Of a DNA stretch of 64,000 nt, positions 55,686-63,750 are shown piece by piece. A program made the translations under genes and the position numbers. The notes below the pieces were generated by a model. It did not search any database, was not told the origin of the DNA, and saw nothing but the letters and a program-made list of their open reading frames with translations. The stretch lies in NCBI RefSeq assembly GCF_000236785.1, contig NZ_AGUF01000055.1:62001-126000 (forward strand). The letters run 5' to 3'. This DNA comes from Achromobacter arsenitoxydans SY8 (GTDB lineage: Bacteria; Pseudomonadota; Gammaproteobacteria; Burkholderiales; Burkholderiaceae_B). Within the stretch, counting starts at the first letter, position 1; each line of letters begins with the position of its first letter.

Positions 55686-56831
55686 CTACACGTCTTGCAT
55701 GATGCGGCGGTACCACTCGTGGAAGTGCTGCATGCCGTCTTCCATCGGCGACTGGTACGGACCGGTCTCGTTTACGCCCCGCAGCATCAGGGCCTTGCGG
55801 CCCGCGTCCATGCGTTCGGCGATCTCATCGTCCTCGATGGCCGTTTCCATGTAGGCCGCGCGCTGCGCCTCGACAAATTCGCGCTCGAAGGCGGCGATTT
55901 CCTCGGGGTAGTAGAACTCGACGACGTTCACCGTTTCCTGCGGGCTCTTCGGATACAGCGTGGACAGGACGAGCACGTGGGGATAGAGCTCGATCATGTG
56001 GGTCGGGAAATACGTGACCCAGACCGCGCCGAAATCCGGCGCGTCGCCGTCGCGGAACGACAGCAGGCGATCATGCCATTGCTTGTAGACGTCGGAGCCC
56101 GGCTGCGCCAGCGCATTGTGGACGCCGACCTTCTGCAGGCTGTACCAGTCGTTGAATTCCCAGGTCAGGTCGTCGCACGTGACGAAGCGCCCCAGTCCGG
56201 GATGGAACGGGCCGACGTGGTAGTCCTCGAGGTAGACCTCGATGAAGGTCTTCCAGTTGTAGTTGCACTGATGCACTTCGACGTGGTCCAGCACGTAGTC
56301 GCCGAAGTCGAATTCCGGACGCGCGAACAGCGGCGCCATGTCGGAGGCCGGATCGCGCGGGCCTTCGAACAGCAGGCCGTGGCAATCGCGCAGGCGGAAC
56401 TTCTGCAGGTTCATGCAGGGCGTGGTCTCGAACTGGGGCGCGCCCAACAACTCGCCCTGGTTGTTGTACGTCCAGCGGTGCAGCGGGCAGACGATATTGC
56501 CGCCCGTGGCCTTCAGATTGCCATGCGTATTGCAGTTGCCGGCCACGTTGCCGGCTTCGCCGCCAAGCATCAATGCCTGCCGGTGACGGCAGACATTTGA
56601 GATGAGTTCGACGCCTTGCTGGTTGCGAACCAGCGTGCGCCCTCCGTTTTCCTGGGCCAACGTACGCCAATCCCCGATTTCGGGCACCAGTTTCTGGTGG
56701 CCGACGTAGAGCGAGGATTGCTTGAAAATGAGTTCTTGCTCGCGGGCAAAGAGGGCTTCGTCAAAATATGCGCTGACGGGTAGCTGGGTGCGAGCTGGCA
56801 CGACATGTGCCATCCGACCGATGTCGGTCAT
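55686..56831 (-). CDS. Rieske non-haem iron oxygenase, alpha-subunit type
   Basis: Rieske oxygenase of 381 residues. The 2Fe-2S ligands are C81-x-H83 and C115-P-L-H118, 31 residues apart, longer than usual. The insert contains another Cys/His pair (C100, H103). The mononuclear iron site is in NWKTFIEVYLEDYHVGPFH, with H205 and H210. The residue three before the first histidine, where ring-hydroxylating dioxygenases have a bridging Asp, is Glu202. From memory, Glu here is typical of enzymes that attack trimethylammonium compounds (CntA, GbcA). ATG 56831 has GGAGGGA upstream. No reductase or beta-subunit gene adjoins. Phosphonate relevance is inferred from position only. Confidence 0.8.
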   Translation of the reverse strand: MTDIGRMAHVVPARTQLPVSAYFDEALFAREQELIFKQSSLYVGHQKLVPEIGDWRTLAQENGGRTLVRNQQGVELISNVCRHRQALMLGGEAGNVAGNCNTHGNLKATGGNIVCPLHRWTYNNQGELLGAPQFETTPCMNLQKFRLRDCHGLLFEGPRDPASDMAPLFARPEFDFGDYVLDHVEVHQCNYNWKTFIEVYLEDYHVGPFHPGLGRFVTCDDLTWEFNDWYSLQKVGVHNALAQPGSDVYKQWHDRLLSFRDGDAPDFGAVWVTYFPTHMIELYPHVLVLSTLYPKSPQETVNVVEFYYPEEIAAFEREFVEAQRAAYMETAIEDDEIAERMDAGRKALMLRGVNETGPYQSPMEDGMQHFHEWYRRIMQDV

Positions 56832-57133
56832 GATTCCCTCCGCTCGGATAAAAAAGCCAGGACGGTTTGAGCTTTGCCATGCGCTTTTGTTCAAGTCCAG
56901 GTTCCGGTCGGGGTTCCCTTCAGGGTTCCGTACAGGGCCTGCACATGAAATCGAGCCTGGCTAAATCCGTTCTGGCGCGAAGAAAAATCGGTGTCTGGCC
57001 GATCAAATAAGCCGTGAATTGTACCCCAAGGGCATGTGCGACGCCCGGTCGGATCAGGCGGGCCTCTACAACTTATGCCGGGGTGGGATTGACGGTGCGC
57101 AAACGCCGATTAACCCTTCGCGGCGTAGGTCTT
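56832..57133. other. Intergenic region upstream of the Rieske gene
   Basis: About 300 bases without a gene between the Rieske start and the acyltransferase stop. The only structure noted is the phased direct repeat GGTTCC at 56900-56929, listed separately. No terminator or strong promoter was recognised. Confidence 0.5.
56888..56929. promoter_or_regulatory. Direct repeats GGTTCC with a 12-base period upstream of the Rieske gene
   Basis: GGTTCC occurs at 56900-56905, 56912-56917 and 56924-56929, exactly 12 bases apart. A degenerate fourth copy (TGTTCA) lies at 56888-56893 in the same phase. The array lies 57-98 bases before the Rieske start (GGAACC on the coding strand), where an activator or repressor would bind. 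Confidence 0.45.
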
Positions 57134-58144
57134 TCAGACGAGCCGGCGCGTGGCCGGATGCCGCCTCAGCAGCCAGCTGCTGGCGGCCGACAGGACGAAC
57201 ACCGCGGCTGTCAGCAGGGGCACGGCCCAGGCATCGCGCTGTCCGCCGGAAAACGCGCCAGCGCGGCGCGCCACGTCCAGGAACACGGGGTGGATGAGAT
57301 AGACGCCGAACGTCAGCGGCGCCAGCGACGCCAGCCGGGGCAGGCGAGGCGACGAGACGATCCACTGGAACGCGGCCAGCGACATGAACGGCACCGTCAG
57401 GCTGAAGTAGTCGTAGAAGTAGGTATCGAGCGCGTGTCCATTGGACATCATGCCCACGCCCAGTGCGGTGGCGCCCACGCTGGCCGCCAGGACCAGGCCG
57501 GGGCGCGGGATGCGCATTTCGCCGTCGAAGATCAGGCGGCCCGCAACGAAGTAGCCCAGATAGGGGAGGAACCACGTCAGGAAGAAACCATGCGGCGCGC
57601 CGAGAGCGCGGCGGTACAGGGCGTCCAGGATCGCCACCCCCAGGATGCCGACCACCCACAGCGAGCGCGCCCGGGGCGTGCTGCGCGCATACAGCAGGCG
57701 GACCAGCGGGGCGAACAGGTACAGGCCCACGATCATGTACAGGTACCACAGGTGGTAGTAGGGCTCGCCCTGCGCCACTTTGCGCGGCCAGAAAGAAAAG
57801 TCGACGCGGCCGTCGTCCCACCAGTCCAGGCCGGTCCGCCACGCCAGGTAGAAGAGGGTCCAGAACAGCAGGGGCGCGCATATCCTGGCCATGCGCCGGC
57901 TATAGAAGCGCCGGGCGTCCTGCGGTTTGTCAGGGTCCAGCAGCAGTGCGCCGCTGACCATGACGAAGACGGGCACGCACCACCGGGCCGCGGAGTCATA
58001 CAGGTTGGCGGCGAGCCAGGCGCCGCCGCCATAGGCGGCAGGGTCGCTGACGATGAGCGCCGCGCTGTGCAGCAGCACCACGGCCACCGCCGCCAGCCAG
58101 CGGGCGGAGTCCAGGCTGGCGTATCGGTCTTCGGTGTAAGGCAT
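57134..58144 (-). CDS. Acyltransferase family 3 membrane protein (OafA/WecH-like)
   Basis: Integral membrane O-acyltransferase-like protein (336 residues, about ten membrane segments). Family 3 enzymes move acetyl or other acyl groups onto cell-surface sugars or small molecules. Family features: YASLDSARWLAAVAVVLLHSAAL with the conserved arginine and histidine near the N-terminus, FVMVSGALLLDPD, WYLYMIVGLYLFAPLVR, and FGVYLIHPVFLD near the end. It has no polysaccharide genes beside it, so the acceptor is unknown. The terminator-bearing gap at 58145-58384 separates it from the Bug receptor, so it is probably transcribed alone. Confidence 0.85.
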   Translation of the reverse strand: MPYTEDRYASLDSARWLAAVAVVLLHSAALIVSDPAAYGGGAWLAANLYDSAARWCVPVFVMVSGALLLDPDKPQDARRFYSRRMARICAPLLFWTLFYLAWRTGLDWWDDGRVDFSFWPRKVAQGEPYYHLWYLYMIVGLYLFAPLVRLLYARSTPRARSLWVVGILGVAILDALYRRALGAPHGFFLTWFLPYLGYFVAGRLIFDGEMRIPRPGLVLAASVGATALGVGMMSNGHALDTYFYDYFSLTVPFMSLAAFQWIVSSPRLPRLASLAPLTFGVYLIHPVFLDVARRAGAFSGGQRDAWAVPLLTAAVFVLSAASSWLLRRHPATRRLV

Positions 58145-58224
58145 CGGGCTCCCGCTGGGTGGTTACTTTTTCACCTTAGCAGCGAGGCGGCGCCGATTTC
58201 TGTATCCAGGCGTTAGACCGAAAG

Positions 58225-58259
58225 TAAAAAACCGACAGGGCCGGTCAGGCGCTGTCGGT
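58225..58259 (-). terminator. Intrinsic terminator of the Bug receptor gene
   Basis: On the minus strand ACCGACAG pairs with CTGTCGGT (58259-58252 and 58238-58231) around a 13-base loop, followed by six U (58230-58225). Confidence 0.85.
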
Positions 58260-58384
58260 GGAAAAGGCCGGGCCCCGGCAGGCCGGGCCGCGAAGGAACT
58301 GCGGTCCGGCGACTCGTGGCCCAGCCGATCGCGGGCCGGCAGTCCGCGAACGATTTGTCACGAAACCGATGGGCGCGGGCGCAT

Positions 58385-59353
58385 TTACTGCAGAACGATG
58401 TTGGCCTGCTTGATGAGCTGCGACACGATCGGCTGCTCGGTCGTGATCTGCTTGTCCAGTTCGGCCGCCGTGCCCGAACGCGGATCAATGCCCATGTCCA
58501 GCATGCGTTTTTTCACCGCTTCGTCCTTCAGCGTTTCGGTCAGGGCCGATTGCAGCTTTTCCAGCACGGGAGCCGGCGTGCCCTTGGGCGCCACGAAGCT
58601 GAACCAGGCGGTCATGTCGAACGCGGGGTAGCCCTGTTCGGCCAGCGTGCCCAGATTGGGCTGCGTCGCCAGGCGCGTCGGGCTGGTGATGGCGAACACC
58701 TTGACCTTGCCTGCGTCGGCTTGCGGCATACCGGTGGCGACCATGTCGAAGAACAGGTCCACGTCGCCGCTGATCAGGGCGGGCAGGGCCTGCGTGGCGC
58801 CCTTGAACGGCACGTGCAGGATGTCGATGCCGGCGCGTGCCTTGAACAGTTCGCCGGCCAGATGCGACGACGTGCCCGGGCCGAACGTGGCGAAAGTCAG
58901 CTTGCCCGGATTCTGTTTGGCGTAGGCCACGACGTCCTGGGTGCTGTTGAACGGCCGCTTGGGGCTGGACAGGAGGACCAGCGGGCCGACGCCCACCATG
59001 CCGATGCGCGCGAAACCGTCCGGATCGTAGGGCAGTTCCTTATACAGGTAGCGGTTGGTGACCAGTGTCGAGTTGGTGGCCATCAGGATCGTGTAGCCGT
59101 CAGGCGCTTCGCGCGAAACGAACGCGGCGCCGATGGACGTGCCCGCGCCGGCCTTGTTCTCGACGATCATGGGTTGGCCCAGGGTCTTGGCCATCCGCTC
59201 GGCCAGAACGCGCGTCAGCACGTCGGTGGCGCCTCCCGCCGGGAAGGGCGAGATCACCTTGATGGGGCGGGCGGGATAGGTGTCCGCCTGCGCGCTCAGC
59301 GCGGCGGCGCTGAGCATCATGGTGGCGAGCAGTTTGAAGCTGGTGCGAATCAT
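58385..59353 (-). CDS. Bug-family tripartite tricarboxylate-type solute receptor
   Basis: Periplasmic solute-binding protein of 322 residues in the Bug family, greatly expanded in Bordetella and Achromobacter. Signal peptide MIRTSFKLLATMMLSAAALSAQA, then the mature start DTYPARPIKVISPFPAGGATD, the hallmark of the family. It also has VENKAGAGTSIGA and HVPFKGATQALPALISGDVDLFFD. ATG 59353 has AAGGGG upstream. No TctA/TctB membrane genes are nearby, so it is an orphan receptor. The divergent IclR regulator likely controls it; the ligand is probably a small carboxylate but is unknown. Confidence 0.88.
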   Translation of the reverse strand: MIRTSFKLLATMMLSAAALSAQADTYPARPIKVISPFPAGGATDVLTRVLAERMAKTLGQPMIVENKAGAGTSIGAAFVSREAPDGYTILMATNSTLVTNRYLYKELPYDPDGFARIGMVGVGPLVLLSSPKRPFNSTQDVVAYAKQNPGKLTFATFGPGTSSHLAGELFKARAGIDILHVPFKGATQALPALISGDVDLFFDMVATGMPQADAGKVKVFAITSPTRLATQPNLGTLAEQGYPAFDMTAWFSFVAPKGTPAPVLEKLQSALTETLKDEAVKKRMLDMGIDPRSGTAAELDKQITTEQPIVSQLIKQANIVLQ

Positions 59354-59458
59354 GTTTTCCCCTTGAAATCGCATGGTCGAGAGTGGATCGCCGGGCCTGG
59401 CTTGGCCGGGGCGCGGGTGTGTCGCCGCGGCGGCTTGCCAGGTCTCCTTGGATGTTAT

Positions 59459-59479
59459 AAATTCCGGTATATGGAATTT
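59459..59479. promoter_or_regulatory. Inverted repeat, candidate IclR-family operator
   Basis: AAATTCC (59459-59465), 7-base spacer GGTATAT, GGAATTT (59473-59479): perfect arms in the 170-base AT-rich gap between the Bug receptor and IclR genes. Many IclR-family operators are dyads of this TTCC/GGAA kind. Confidence 0.5.
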
Positions 59480-59523
59480 AGTTTTGTCATTCGAAATAAA
59501 CTATAAAAACGAAGCGAATAGAA

Positions 59524-60378
59524 ATGCAATCTTTTTCTGATGCCAAGCGCATGCCACGCCCCCCTTCCAAGCCCGACGAGAAACTCGAATTGAGCCAGCC
59601 CGCGCGCCGCAAGCGGGCCGCCGGCGGGGGCGACGGGGCCAATTCGCCGGACTTCATCACTGCGCTGGCGCGCGGGCTGGATGTGCTGCGGTGTTTCCGT
59701 CATGGCGTCGCCGCGTTGGGCAACCTGGACCTGGCGCGCCTGACGGGGCTGCCCAAGCCCACCATCAGCCGCATCACCTACACGCTGACCGAACTGGGCT
59801 ACCTGCGCTATCACCCGGACACCGGCAAGTACTCGCCCGGTTATGGCGTCCTGGCGCTGGGCTTCGGCCTGCTGGCCGGGCTCGAGGTGCGCGAATTGGC
59901 CAAGGCCTCGATGACCGACCTGGCGCGCGATACCGGCGGCGCGGTCGCGCTGGGCGCGTTCGACGGCGACGCCATGACGTACGTCGAAGCCATCCATGGC
60001 TCGTCCGCCCTGTACCTGCGGCTGCCCGTCGGCTACCGCGCCAGCCTGGACAGCGCGATGGGCCGGGCCTACCTGGCCTCGCTGCCCGAGCCGGAGTGCG
60101 ACGGCATCCTGGCGCGCCTCGGCCAGGGGGCTCCGGCGGCCGAGGCGATCGCGCGCGCCCGGACGGAACTGGCCCAGGCGGGGTGCTGCTTTGCGATCGG
60201 CGAATGGCAGTCTGGCATCAACGCCGTTGCCGTGCCCTTCACGTCCATCACAGGCGAGGGCGTTTTCGTCATGAGCTGCGGGGGGCCCGCCAGCCTGCTG
60301 GAAGAGGCGGACCTGCGCGCCCGCGTGGCCCCGGCGCTGCTGGCGGCGGTGGCGGGCCTGGCCGGCACGCCGGCCTGA
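59524..60378 (+). CDS. IclR-family transcriptional regulator
   Basis: 284-residue IclR-type regulator. After a variable basic N-terminal 45 residues, the winged helix-turn-helix has FITALARGLDVLRCF, LDLARLTGLPKPTISRITYTL and LGYLRYHPDTGKYSPGYGVLAL. The effector domain (from about 125) includes SAMGRAYLASL and an INAVAVPFTSITGEGVFVM ligand-pocket segment typical of the family. It is divergent from the Bug receptor gene and shares the inverted-repeat operator region with it. No catabolic operon adjoins, so its effector cannot be deduced. Confidence 0.9.
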   Translation: MQSFSDAKRMPRPPSKPDEKLELSQPARRKRAAGGGDGANSPDFITALARGLDVLRCFRHGVAALGNLDLARLTGLPKPTISRITYTLTELGYLRYHPDTGKYSPGYGVLALGFGLLAGLEVRELAKASMTDLARDTGGAVALGAFDGDAMTYVEAIHGSSALYLRLPVGYRASLDSAMGRAYLASLPEPECDGILARLGQGAPAAEAIARARTELAQAGCCFAIGEWQSGINAVAVPFTSITGEGVFVMSCGGPASLLEEADLRARVAPALLAAVAGLAGTPA

Positions 60379-60460
60379 GGCGCGGGGCGCATCCGGGGCG
60401 GGCTTGGGTATCTCGTACAATTCACGGATTGATCCACCCCTAGCGCCCCCGGAGGCCCGT

Positions 60461-60727
60461 TTGGCCAAACCCATACAAGCTGATCCGCAGCAAGACGATC
60501 GTCCTTTGCCCCAGGATTTCGAGACGGCTCTCGCCGAACTGGAATCGCTGGTTGCGGCCATGGAAGACGGTTCGCTGCCGCTTGAGCAGTCGCTGGCCGC
60601 CTATCGGCGTGGCGTGGCGCTCACGCGGGTCTGCCAGGACCGCCTGGCGCAGGCCGAACAGCAGGTCAAGGTCCTCGAGGGCGACCTGCTCCGGCCGCTG
60701 GACCCGGCGGCGCTGGATGACGAATAA
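60461..60727 (+). CDS. xseB: Exodeoxyribonuclease VII small subunit
   Basis: Small helical subunit (88 residues) of exonuclease VII. Typical pattern: DFETALAELESLVAAMEDGSLPLEQSLAAY, then RRGVALTRVCQDRLAQAEQQV. TTG 60461 is chosen because GGAGG lies 5 bases before it; the frame is open a little further upstream without a site. It begins the conserved xseB-ispA-dxs operon and its end is within a few bases of ispA. The large-subunit gene xseA is not in the window. Confidence 0.92.
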   Translation: MAKPIQADPQQDDRPLPQDFETALAELESLVAAMEDGSLPLEQSLAAYRRGVALTRVCQDRLAQAEQQVKVLEGDLLRPLDPAALDDE

Positions 60728-60734
60728 GAACCCG

Positions 60735-61646
60735 ATGAAGCAAATTCAACTCGCTTTTCCCGAGTGGTTGCAAGGCCGTGCGCGACACATCGAAGATGTG
60801 CTCGATGACCTCCTTCCTCCGGCGGACGCGCTGCCTTCCCGTTTGCACGAAGCCATGCGGTACGCCGTGCTCGGGGGCGGGAAGCGCGTGCGCGCGGCCC
60901 TGGTCTATGCGGCCGGTCAGGCCTGCCCGGTGAGCGGCAGCGTGCTGGCCATCGAGGCTTCGCTCGACCGGGCTGCCGCCGCCGTGGAACTGATTCATGC
61001 CTATTCGCTGGTCCATGACGACCTGCCCTGCATGGACGACGACACGCTGCGCCGCGGCCGGCCCACCACGCATGTCCAGTTCGACGAAGCCACCGCCATG
61101 CTGGCCGGCGATGCGCTGCAGCCCCTGGCGTTTGAGCTGCTGGCCTCCATGCCGATCGCCCCCGCGCTGATCGTCCAGGCCACCCAGTCGCTGGCGCGCG
61201 CCGCCGGCAGCCAGGGCATGGCGGGCGGGCAGGCCATCGACTTGTTCAGCGTCGGCCGTTCGCTCTCGCGCGACGAACTGCAGATGATGCACGGCATGAA
61301 AACGGGCGCCATGCTGGCGTGCAGCGTTGCGCTGGGCGGCATCGTGGCCGGCGCCAGCTCGGCGTCGCGCCAGGCGCTGGATGCCTATGCGCAGGCCGTC
61401 GGACTGGCGTTCCAGGTCGTCGACGATATCCTCGACGTCACCGCCGACAGCGCCAGCCTGGGCAAGACGCCGGGCAAGGACGCCGCCGAAAACAAGCCCA
61501 CGTACGTATCCCTGCTGGGTCTCTCTGAGGCCCGGGCCTTTGCCGGCGAACTTCGCGAAGCCGCCTTGGACGCCCTGGCGCCGCTGGGCGATGCGGGCGC
61601 GCGCCTGGCCCAATTGGCCGACTTCATCGTTCTTCGAGACCGCTGA
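60735..61646 (+). CDS. ispA: Farnesyl diphosphate synthase / polyprenyl synthetase
   Basis: 303-residue trans-prenyltransferase that joins IPP units onto DMAPP to make farnesyl diphosphate. Both aspartate-rich motifs are intact: first LVHDDLPCMDDD with GRPTTH after it, second QVVDDILDVTAD. The GGGKRVRAALV and GGQAIDL segments are also typical, and the spacing DDxxxxD marks the bacterial farnesyl type. ATG 60735 is used; an in-frame ATG at 60717 overlapping the xseB end is an alternative. It sits between xseB and dxs, the usual order, and uses IPP/DMAPP made by the MEP pathway. Confidence 0.94.
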   Translation: MKQIQLAFPEWLQGRARHIEDVLDDLLPPADALPSRLHEAMRYAVLGGGKRVRAALVYAAGQACPVSGSVLAIEASLDRAAAAVELIHAYSLVHDDLPCMDDDTLRRGRPTTHVQFDEATAMLAGDALQPLAFELLASMPIAPALIVQATQSLARAAGSQGMAGGQAIDLFSVGRSLSRDELQMMHGMKTGAMLACSVALGGIVAGASSASRQALDAYAQAVGLAFQVVDDILDVTADSASLGKTPGKDAAENKPTYVSLLGLSEARAFAGELREAALDALAPLGDAGARLAQLADFIVLRDR

Positions 61647-61700
61647 TCCGTGACTAGCCTGGCCTCACCACGGGGGCGGGCCAACGAACCACATAAAAGC

Positions 61701-63563
61701 ATGACGACAGATTTACTGGACCGCATTCAATCGCCGGCAGACCTCAAGCGCCTGGATCGTCGCGAACTGAAAAAGCTTGCCGACGAACTGCGCGGCTTCG
61801 TGCTGGAGTCCGTATCCCGAACGGGCGGGCACCTGTCGTCCAATCTGGGCACCGTCGAGCTCACGCTGGCGCTGCACCAGGTGTTCGACACGCCCCACGA
61901 TCGCATCGTCTGGGATGTGGGCCACCAGTCCTATCCGCACAAGATCCTGACGGGGCGCCGGGCCGGCATGGCCAAGCTGCGCCAGCAGGGCGGCATTTCC
62001 GGCTTCCCCAAGCGCAGCGAGTCCGAGTACGACGCATTCGGCACGGCGCATTCGTCCACCTCGATCTCGGCGGCGCTGGGCATGGCGGTCGCCTCGCGCA
62101 ATGCCGGCGTGCAGCGCCAGCACATCGCCGTGATCGGCGACGGCGCAATGTCCGCGGGCATGGCCTTCGAGGCCATGAACAACGCGGGGGTCACGCCCAA
62201 CATCAACCTGCTGGTGATCCTGAACGACAACGACATGTCGATCTCGCCGCCGGTGGGGGCCCTGAACCGCTACCTGGCCCGCCTGATGTCGGGCCGGTTC
62301 TACGCAGCCGCCAAGAACGTGGGGCGCGCGGTGCTGCAGCACGTGCCGCCGGTGCTCGAACTGGCGCGACGCTTCGAAGAACACGCCAAGGGCATGGTCA
62401 CGCCGGCCACCCTGTTCGAAGAGTTCGGCTTCAACTACGTCGGCCCCATCGACGGCCACGACCTGGACGCGCTGGTTCCCACCCTGCAGAACCTGAAGGC
62501 GCTGGAAGGCTTGCAGTTCCTGCACGTAGTCACCCGGAAGGGACAGGGCTACAAGCTGGCCGAGGCCGATCCCGTGCTGTACCACGGCCCGGGCAAGTTC
62601 GATCCCGCCGTCGGCATCCAGCAGTCCAAGGCGCCGGGCAAGCGCACGTTCACGCAGGTGTTCGGCAAGTGGCTCTGCGACACGGCGCAGCAGGACAAGC
62701 GCCTGGTCGCCGTTACGCCCGCCATGCGCGAAGGCAGCGGGCTGGTGGAGTTTGAACAGCGCTTTCCGCAGCGCTATTTCGACGTCGGCATCGCCGAGCA
62801 GCACGCCGTCACGTTTGCCGCCGGCGTCGCCTGCGAAGGCCAAAAGCCGGTCGTCGCCATCTATTCGACGTTCATGCAGCGTGGCTACGACCAGTTCATC
62901 CATGACGTCGCCCTGCAGAACCTGGATGTCACGTTCGCGCTGGACCGCGCCGGCATCGTGGGCGCCGACGGCGCCACGCACGCGGGCAATTACGACATCG
63001 CGTTCCTGCGTTGCGTGCCGAACATGGTGGTCGCCACCCCGTCCGACGAAAACGAAACGCGCCTGCTGCTGTCGACCTGTTATCAATACCCCGGCCCCGC
63101 ATCGGTGCGCTATCCCCGCGGCGCGGGCTGCGGCGCGCCGGAGTCCGACGGCCTGGACGTCGTCGAACTGGGCAAGGGCGTTATCCGCCGCGAGGGCAAG
63201 AAGATCGCCATCCTGGGCTTCGGCACGCTGGTGCAGGCCGCGCTGGCCGCCGCCGGGAAGCTGGACGCCACCGTGGCCGACATGCGTTTCGTCAAGCCGA
63301 TCGACCGGGAACTGATCCTGGACCTGGCAGGCCGGCACGACGCGATCGTTACCGTGGAAGACGCTTGCATCATGGGTGGCGCGGGCAGCGCGGTGCTTGA
63401 AACGCTTAGCGCGGCCGGCGTGCAGATTCCGGTGCTGCAGCTGGGTCTGCCGGACGAGTTCATCGACCACGGCGAGCAATCGGCACTGCTCGCCGGCCTG
63501 GGCCTGGACGCGGCCGGGATCGAGCAGTCCATCCGCGCCCGATACGCCGGCCTGCTGGGCTGA
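61701..63563 (+). CDS. dxs: 1-deoxy-D-xylulose-5-phosphate synthase
   Basis: Thiamine-diphosphate transketolase-like enzyme (620 residues, usual length) condensing pyruvate and glyceraldehyde 3-phosphate in the first step of the MEP pathway. Seen: [31 protein letters not shown], the cofactor motif [18 protein letters not shown] with NDNDMSI, then [15 protein letters not shown] and [22 protein letters not shown] 61701 (MTTDLLDRI) is the family start; a GTG at 61650 in frame adds an atypical extension. It ends the xseB-ispA-dxs operon, followed by a stem-loop and then folE2. Confidence 0.97.
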   Translation: MTTDLLDRIQSPADLKRLDRRELKKLADELRGFVLESVSRTGGHLSSNLGTVELTLALHQVFDTPHDRIVWDVGHQSYPHKILTGRRAGMAKLRQQGGISGFPKRSESEYDAFGTAHSSTSISAALGMAVASRNAGVQRQHIAVIGDGAMSAGMAFEAMNNAGVTPNINLLVILNDNDMSISPPVGALNRYLARLMSGRFYAAAKNVGRAVLQHVPPVLELARRFEEHAKGMVTPATLFEEFGFNYVGPIDGHDLDALVPTLQNLKALEGLQFLHVVTRKGQGYKLAEADPVLYHGPGKFDPAVGIQQSKAPGKRTFTQVFGKWLCDTAQQDKRLVAVTPAMREGSGLVEFEQRFPQRYFDVGIAEQHAVTFAAGVACEGQKPVVAIYSTFMQRGYDQFIHDVALQNLDVTFALDRAGIVGADGATHAGNYDIAFLRCVPNMVVATPSDENETRLLLSTCYQYPGPASVRYPRGAGCGAPESDGLDVVELGKGVIRREGKKIAILGFGTLVQAALAAAGKLDATVADMRFVKPIDRELILDLAGRHDAIVTVEDACIMGGAGSAVLETLSAAGVQIPVLQLGLPDEFIDHGEQSALLAGLGLDAAGIEQSIRARYAGLLG

Positions 63564-63569
63564 ATCCCG

Positions 63570-63604
63570 CATGTGGGCGAGGGCGCAAGACCTTCGTCCA
63601 CATG
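63570..63604 (+). other. Stem-loop between dxs and folE2
   Basis: CATGTGGGCGAGG (63570-63582) pairs with CCTTCGTCCACATG (63591-63604) over about 13 base pairs, two of them G-U on the plus strand. It starts 6 bases after the dxs stop. No T-run follows, so termination, if any, would need help. Confidence 0.5.
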
Positions 63605-63750
63605 GATGAAACAGTCTGTTCCGGCCCCGCCAACATACGAATTGAAGGGTTTCCCCTGGCGATTGCCGGCGTATGGGCGATAATGGGGCCCTCTCAAGAT
63701 TACTAGGCCTGCGCGTTGTCGCGATCCACCGCCTAGACAGGTAAGCCGAA

